From contig SLAD01000363.1 of the NCBI GenBank assembly GCA_007126995.1, forward strand, positions 1-14,317: 14,317 bases of DNA, read 5' to 3'. The translations under genes and the position numbers were made by a program. Position 1 is the first letter of the stretch. Each line of letters opens with the position of its first letter. Source of the DNA: Kiritimatiellia bacterium. Lineage in GTDB: Bacteria; Verrucomicrobiota; Kiritimatiellia; SLAD01. The notes below the pieces were generated by a model that saw only the letters and a program-made list of their open reading frames with translations, had not been told where the DNA came from and searched no databases. Positions 14,288 through 14,317 of the stretch are shown in pieces.

Positions 14288-14317
14288 TTGATTGGCAATT
14301 GCTCTCGCAACGTAAGC

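Overview
The window looks like a chromosomal segment of a GC-rich Gram-negative bacterium, most likely from the PVC superphylum (Verrucomicrobiota, Kiritimatiellota or Planctomycetota). The assignment is inferred from gene content: a sulfatase, a GH50-type agarase, an exosortase with an EpsI-like partner, and a TIGR03790 family protein. No rRNA, tRNA, CRISPR array, insertion sequence or phage gene was seen. Two long, tightly packed operons face each other tail to tail across a 233-base gap, with a short divergent and convergent gene group at the right end.

Region 1 (1-6709, + strand) is a galactan and galactose module. It holds the 3' end of a sulfatase, then galT, galE, galK, galM and a secreted GH50-type agarase-like glycosidase. 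Gaps are 7 to 53 nt, or the genes overlap. The order suggests desulfation and depolymerisation of a red-algal-type sulfated galactan outside the cytoplasm, followed by conversion of D-galactose to UDP-galactose, UDP-glucose and glucose-1-phosphate by the Leloir enzymes. No transporter or regulator is in view.

Region 2 (12979 down to 6943, - strand) is an exosortase and exopolysaccharide operon: a WbaP-type sugar-phosphate transferase, a TIGR03790 family secreted protein of unknown function, a GmhB/HisB-type HAD phosphatase, an exosortase and an EpsI-like protein. The first three genes are linked by overlapping stop and start codons. The exosortase has a possible promoter of its own. No protein with a PEP-CTERM-like sorting tail is encoded here, so the exosortase substrates lie elsewhere.

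Region 3 (12980-14317) has a regulatory interval with a perfect 11-bp inverted repeat and a good sigma70-like promoter for the wbaP operon. Running the other way is an unrecognised lipoprotein whose only sensible start is a CTG codon. Its stop overlaps that of a solitary HicB-like gene, which lies 7 nt downstream of a pterin-4a-carbinolamine dehydratase gene.

The metabolic link between the operons is inferred. The Leloir enzymes make UDP-galactose, and WbaP-type enzymes typically use UDP-galactose to start polysaccharide chains, so galactose scavenged by region 1 could feed surface polymer made by region 2.
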